DNA of 64,000 nucleotides. Source: Allobosea sp. Root381. GTDB lineage: Bacteria > Pseudomonadota > Alphaproteobacteria > Rhizobiales > Beijerinckiaceae. The notes under the pieces were generated by a model, which did not search any database, was not told the origin of the DNA, and saw only the letters and a list, made by a program, of their open reading frames with translations. This document shows positions 61,809-64,000 of the stretch, in pieces (within the stretch, counting starts at the first letter, position 1; each line of letters begins with the position of its first letter). Location of the stretch: positions 1 through 64,000 of the forward strand of contig NZ_LMJT01000010.1 of assembly GCF_001429395.1 (NCBI RefSeq), read 5' to 3'. Made by a program: the position numbers and the translations under genes.

Positions 61809-61919
61809 ACCGCGTCGCGCGGGTCTATGGCAGATCGCGAATGACTGCCGATGCCGCAGGGTGGCGGACAAGCGCCCCCTGCGGCGGGGGGCAATTATCG
61901 GGAATCGTGGAACGCGGCG

Positions 61920-62759
61920 CTATTTGGGCACGCCGTTGATGACGAACAGGGCACGAATGAACTGATCCGGCGGGAAGCTGCCGAAACTGCGAGCATAAAT
62001 CTCCTTCACGCGATCCGTGCGATAGAGCTCTGCCAGCGTGGCATCGACAAGCAGGCGCAGCTTCTCGTCGCCACGCGGCAGGGCCAGCGCATAGGTCTCG
62101 AAGGTGAAATACTGGTCGGAAAGCTTCATGCCGGAGCGGTTCTGGCTGCTGCGCAGATGATAGTTCAGGATCCCGCGGTCGGCGAAATAGGCGTCGATCT
62201 TTCCCGCGGACAGGTTCCGGACCCCGTCGGGATGGGCCTGCATCGGAATGATCTCGGCCGCGATCCCGAGTTGCGCCAAGGTCGTCTTCAGGACCTCCTC
62301 GGTCGTGGTGCCGCCGAGCACGCCGATCTTCCTGCCGCGCAGATCCTCGAGCCGGTTGAACTCATTGACCCGGTGCAGGACTCCGGCGCCATCGATGAAG
62401 GTCGGCAGCGAAAAATCGACGACGGCGCGACGCGACATCGTCATCGAGGTCGGATCGCAAAGGATGTCGATCTTCCCATCCCGCAGCGCTTCCAGCCGCG
62501 CGGTAGAGGGGACCTCGACATAGTCGATCTTGAGCGAAGCGAGCCCCTGCGCATTCTTCACGCCAGCGGCGACTTCCCGGCAAAGATCGACGATGTAGCC
62601 GGCCGGATCGCCGTTGGCCGTGCGGTAGGAATATGGCGGCGCATCGATCCGGAAGCCGAGCCGCAATGTCCCTGTCTCGCGGGCCCGTTCCAGAGTGTCG
62701 GCCGCCACGCTCGCCGTCGACATCGCTATGCCGAGAACCGCTATCAAAAAAGCTCGCAT
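61920..62759 (-). CDS. amino-acid-type ABC transporter substrate-binding protein
   Basis: 279-aa SBP_bac_3 protein. Signal peptide MRAFLIAVLGIAMSTASVAA, then TLERARETGTLRLGFRIDAPPYSY, GYIVDLCREVAAGV, EALRDGKIDILCDPTSMTMSRRAVVDFSLPTF (in parts; the Arg and Asp carboxylate contacts) and RKIGVLGGTTTEEVLK. No permease or ATPase gene is adjacent, so it is an orphan binding protein in this window. It converges with the flavoprotein gene. Confidence 0.9.
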   Translation of the reverse strand: MRAFLIAVLGIAMSTASVAADTLERARETGTLRLGFRIDAPPYSYRTANGDPAGYIVDLCREVAAGVKNAQGLASLKIDYVEVPSTARLEALRDGKIDILCDPTSMTMSRRAVVDFSLPTFIDGAGVLHRVNEFNRLEDLRGRKIGVLGGTTTEEVLKTTLAQLGIAAEIIPMQAHPDGVRNLSAGKIDAYFADRGILNYHLRSSQNRSGMKLSDQYFTFETYALALPRGDEKLRLLVDATLAELYRTDRVKEIYARSFGSFPPDQFIRALFVINGVPK

Positions 62760-62981
62760 GGTCGCCTTCCGCCTTTAGGTCAGCGCGCACGATAGACCAG
62801 ATGGATGAATCGAAAAACGTTGCCGCAATAGGCTAAGGCTTGCGGGCGCGGAAGGCGCACGGCTGGGATGAAGATTGATCAGGTCTGAGACCCTGGAACC
62901 GCCGGGGCTGCTTGCTCCTGCTCGTGCCCTGGGGAACAATCTCCGCCGGGCAGATTTGACCGAGGAAGACGAGGTTCGACG

Positions 62982-63515
62982 TTGGACGTACCGTTTGAAA
63001 ATCCCCAATTCGAGATCAAGGTTCTGGACGGCCGCATATTTGATTGGGGGCTTCCCAGCTATCAGACCGACCTTTCAGCCGGAATCGACCTGTTCGCCTG
63101 TGTCGACACTCCGCTCGAAATCCAGCCGCAGGCTGCCGCCATTCTGATCCCATCCGGCATAGCCGTGCAGATGAACCATCCGAATATGGCGGCGTTCCTG
63201 CTGGCGCGCTCCGGGTTGGGCCACAAGAAGGGCTTGGTCCTGGGCCAGGGCGTCGGAACGATCGACGCCGACTATACCAATCAGATCTTCATCAGCGCCT
63301 GGCTGCGAAACGCGCCGGGCAGCGAACCGATCACGATCATGCCCGGAGACAGGATCGCGCAGCTCGTCTTCGTGCCGATCCTTCGTCCGACCTTCAAGGT
63401 CGTCGAGAGATTTTCGGCCTCGACCGGCCGCGGCGGCGGCGGTTTCGGCTCGACCGGCGTTTCCCACGGCGCATCGGGCGGCCCCGACACGACTCCAGAG
63501 GGAGCCAGCGCGTGA
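62982..63515 (+). CDS. dUTPase-family nucleotidohydrolase
   Basis: 177 aa, dUTPase fold. Five motifs: TDLSAGIDLFAC (motif 1), LLARSGLGHKKGLVLGQGVGTIDADYTNQI (motifs 2-3, in parts; YTN with Asp for base recognition), PGDRIAQLVFVPI (motif 4) and a glycine-rich GRGGGGFGSTG (motif 5). It removes dUTP, preventing uracil in DNA; a dCTP-deaminase-like activity is less likely. Starts at TTG 62982. The insertion at the motif 3 region and the polar tail make it somewhat divergent from classic Dut, so it may be a paralogue. Overlaps the Rrf2 gene by 4 bases. Confidence 0.87.
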   Translation: MDVPFENPQFEIKVLDGRIFDWGLPSYQTDLSAGIDLFACVDTPLEIQPQAAAILIPSGIAVQMNHPNMAAFLLARSGLGHKKGLVLGQGVGTIDADYTNQIFISAWLRNAPGSEPITIMPGDRIAQLVFVPILRPTFKVVERFSASTGRGGGGFGSTGVSHGASGGPDTTPEGASA

Positions 63516-63964
63516 TCCTACTCTCACGCCGCAGCCAGCTCGCCATCGCGGCGGTCGTCGATATCGCCCTCCATGCGAGGCCCTATCCCGTGGCGGCCAA
63601 GCTGCTGGCGGCGCGCCACCAACTGCCGCCGCGCCATCTCGAGACGCTGCTGCAGGCGCTGGTCCGGGCCGGCATCCTCAAGGGCGTCCGTGGCCCGCGC
63701 GGCGGTTATGAACTGGCGCGGGAACGGCGCCGCATCACCGCCGGCGACATCGCGCGCGCCGCTATGCAGGACGCCGGCGAGGAGGCGCTCGGCCCGGCGC
63801 CGCGCTCACGGCTTGTCGACGAGGTGATTGGGCCGGAGGTCATGCGGGCCTCCGAGGTTTTTCTCGCCGCGCTGGACGACGTCACGGTCGAGGAGCTTTG
63901 TAGGCGGGCGCAGCAGAGGAAGGTTCTGAGCGACACAGGGCTCGGTGCCGATTTTACAATATAG
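63512..63964 (+). CDS. Rrf2 family transcriptional regulator
   Basis: 150 aa from a GTG at 63512 that overlaps the dUTPase stop (GTGA). Winged helix SRRSQLAIAAVVDIALHARPYPVAAKLLAARHQLPPRHLETLLQALVRAGILKGVRGPRGGYELA (in parts): the LVRAGIL-VRGPRGGY wing is diagnostic. The cysteines that hold the iron-sulfur cluster in IscR/NsrR are absent (single Cys near the C-terminus), so it senses something else or acts as a simple repressor. The target may be the dUTPase operon itself. Confidence 0.9.
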   Translation: MILLSRRSQLAIAAVVDIALHARPYPVAAKLLAARHQLPPRHLETLLQALVRAGILKGVRGPRGGYELARERRRITAGDIARAAMQDAGEEALGPAPRSRLVDEVIGPEVMRASEVFLAALDDVTVEELCRRAQQRKVLSDTGLGADFTI

Positions 63965-64000
63965 GTCGTGAATTATTCTATTCATCGACAGTGCTCGTGT

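Overview
The window is high-GC DNA with alphaproteobacterial gene content and layout, most like a member of the Hyphomicrobiales such as Bosea or a relative. The genus is an inference from gene content, the many TRAP and ABC uptake systems and the intergenic palindrome types; no rRNA or tRNA gene was found to test it.

Left part (1-12.2 kb) is accessory. Bases 190-980 hold broken IS3-family pieces, including two inverted copies of the same left end. Bases 1149-2053 are an IS5-family element with 17-bp terminal repeats and a transposase broken by a stop and frameshifts. Next comes a translationally coupled manC-phosphomannomutase pair (GDP-mannose supply), then a reduced prophage block: ERF annealing protein, YqaJ exonuclease, frameshifted HNH nuclease and a small lipoprotein on the plus strand; large terminase, a DUF5681 protein and a ParB-methyltransferase fusion on the minus strand. 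No portal, capsid or tail gene is present.

Middle part (12.2-38 kb) is mostly chromosomal: an FMN hydroxy-acid oxidase, ketopantoate reductase-like protein and TRAP binding protein unit; SCO1; a GT2 glycosyltransferase; trpF-trpB without an adjacent trpA; a membrane-anchored TAXI protein; a GT61 transferase and O-antigen ligase pair; typA; a small P-loop kinase; a universal stress protein; an aldo/keto reductase; coaBC. At 30.5-35.7 kb there is a heme-use locus (HutW radical SAM, HutX, ChuY-like reductase, small secreted protein, TonB receptor) whose receptor carries one frameshift. A small patch of short accessory genes follows (35.9-37.7 kb), including a DksA/TraR zinc-finger protein.

Right part (37.8-64 kb) is dominated by two catabolic clusters and an ion antiporter. 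Cluster A: LacI repressor, TRAP binding protein, fused DctQM permease, VOC protein, RuBisCO-like protein and a DUF1537 acid-sugar kinase, which reads as uptake, phosphorylation and RuBisCO-like processing of an unknown acid sugar. The Mrp/Pha antiporter (fused AB, then C-D-E-F-G) follows a SleB-type hydrolase. Cluster B: a TIM-barrel epimerase divergent from a ROK regulator, sugar ABC transporter (ATPase, permease, binding protein) and Gfo/Idh/MocA dehydrogenase, reading as regulated uptake and oxidation/isomerisation of a sugar or polyol. The end holds a BBE-type flavoprotein, an amino-acid-type binding protein, a dUTPase and an Rrf2 regulator.

The most interesting content is cluster A (substrate not predictable from sequence alone), the ChuW/X/Y-type heme locus with a broken receptor, and several short repeat structures at promoters.
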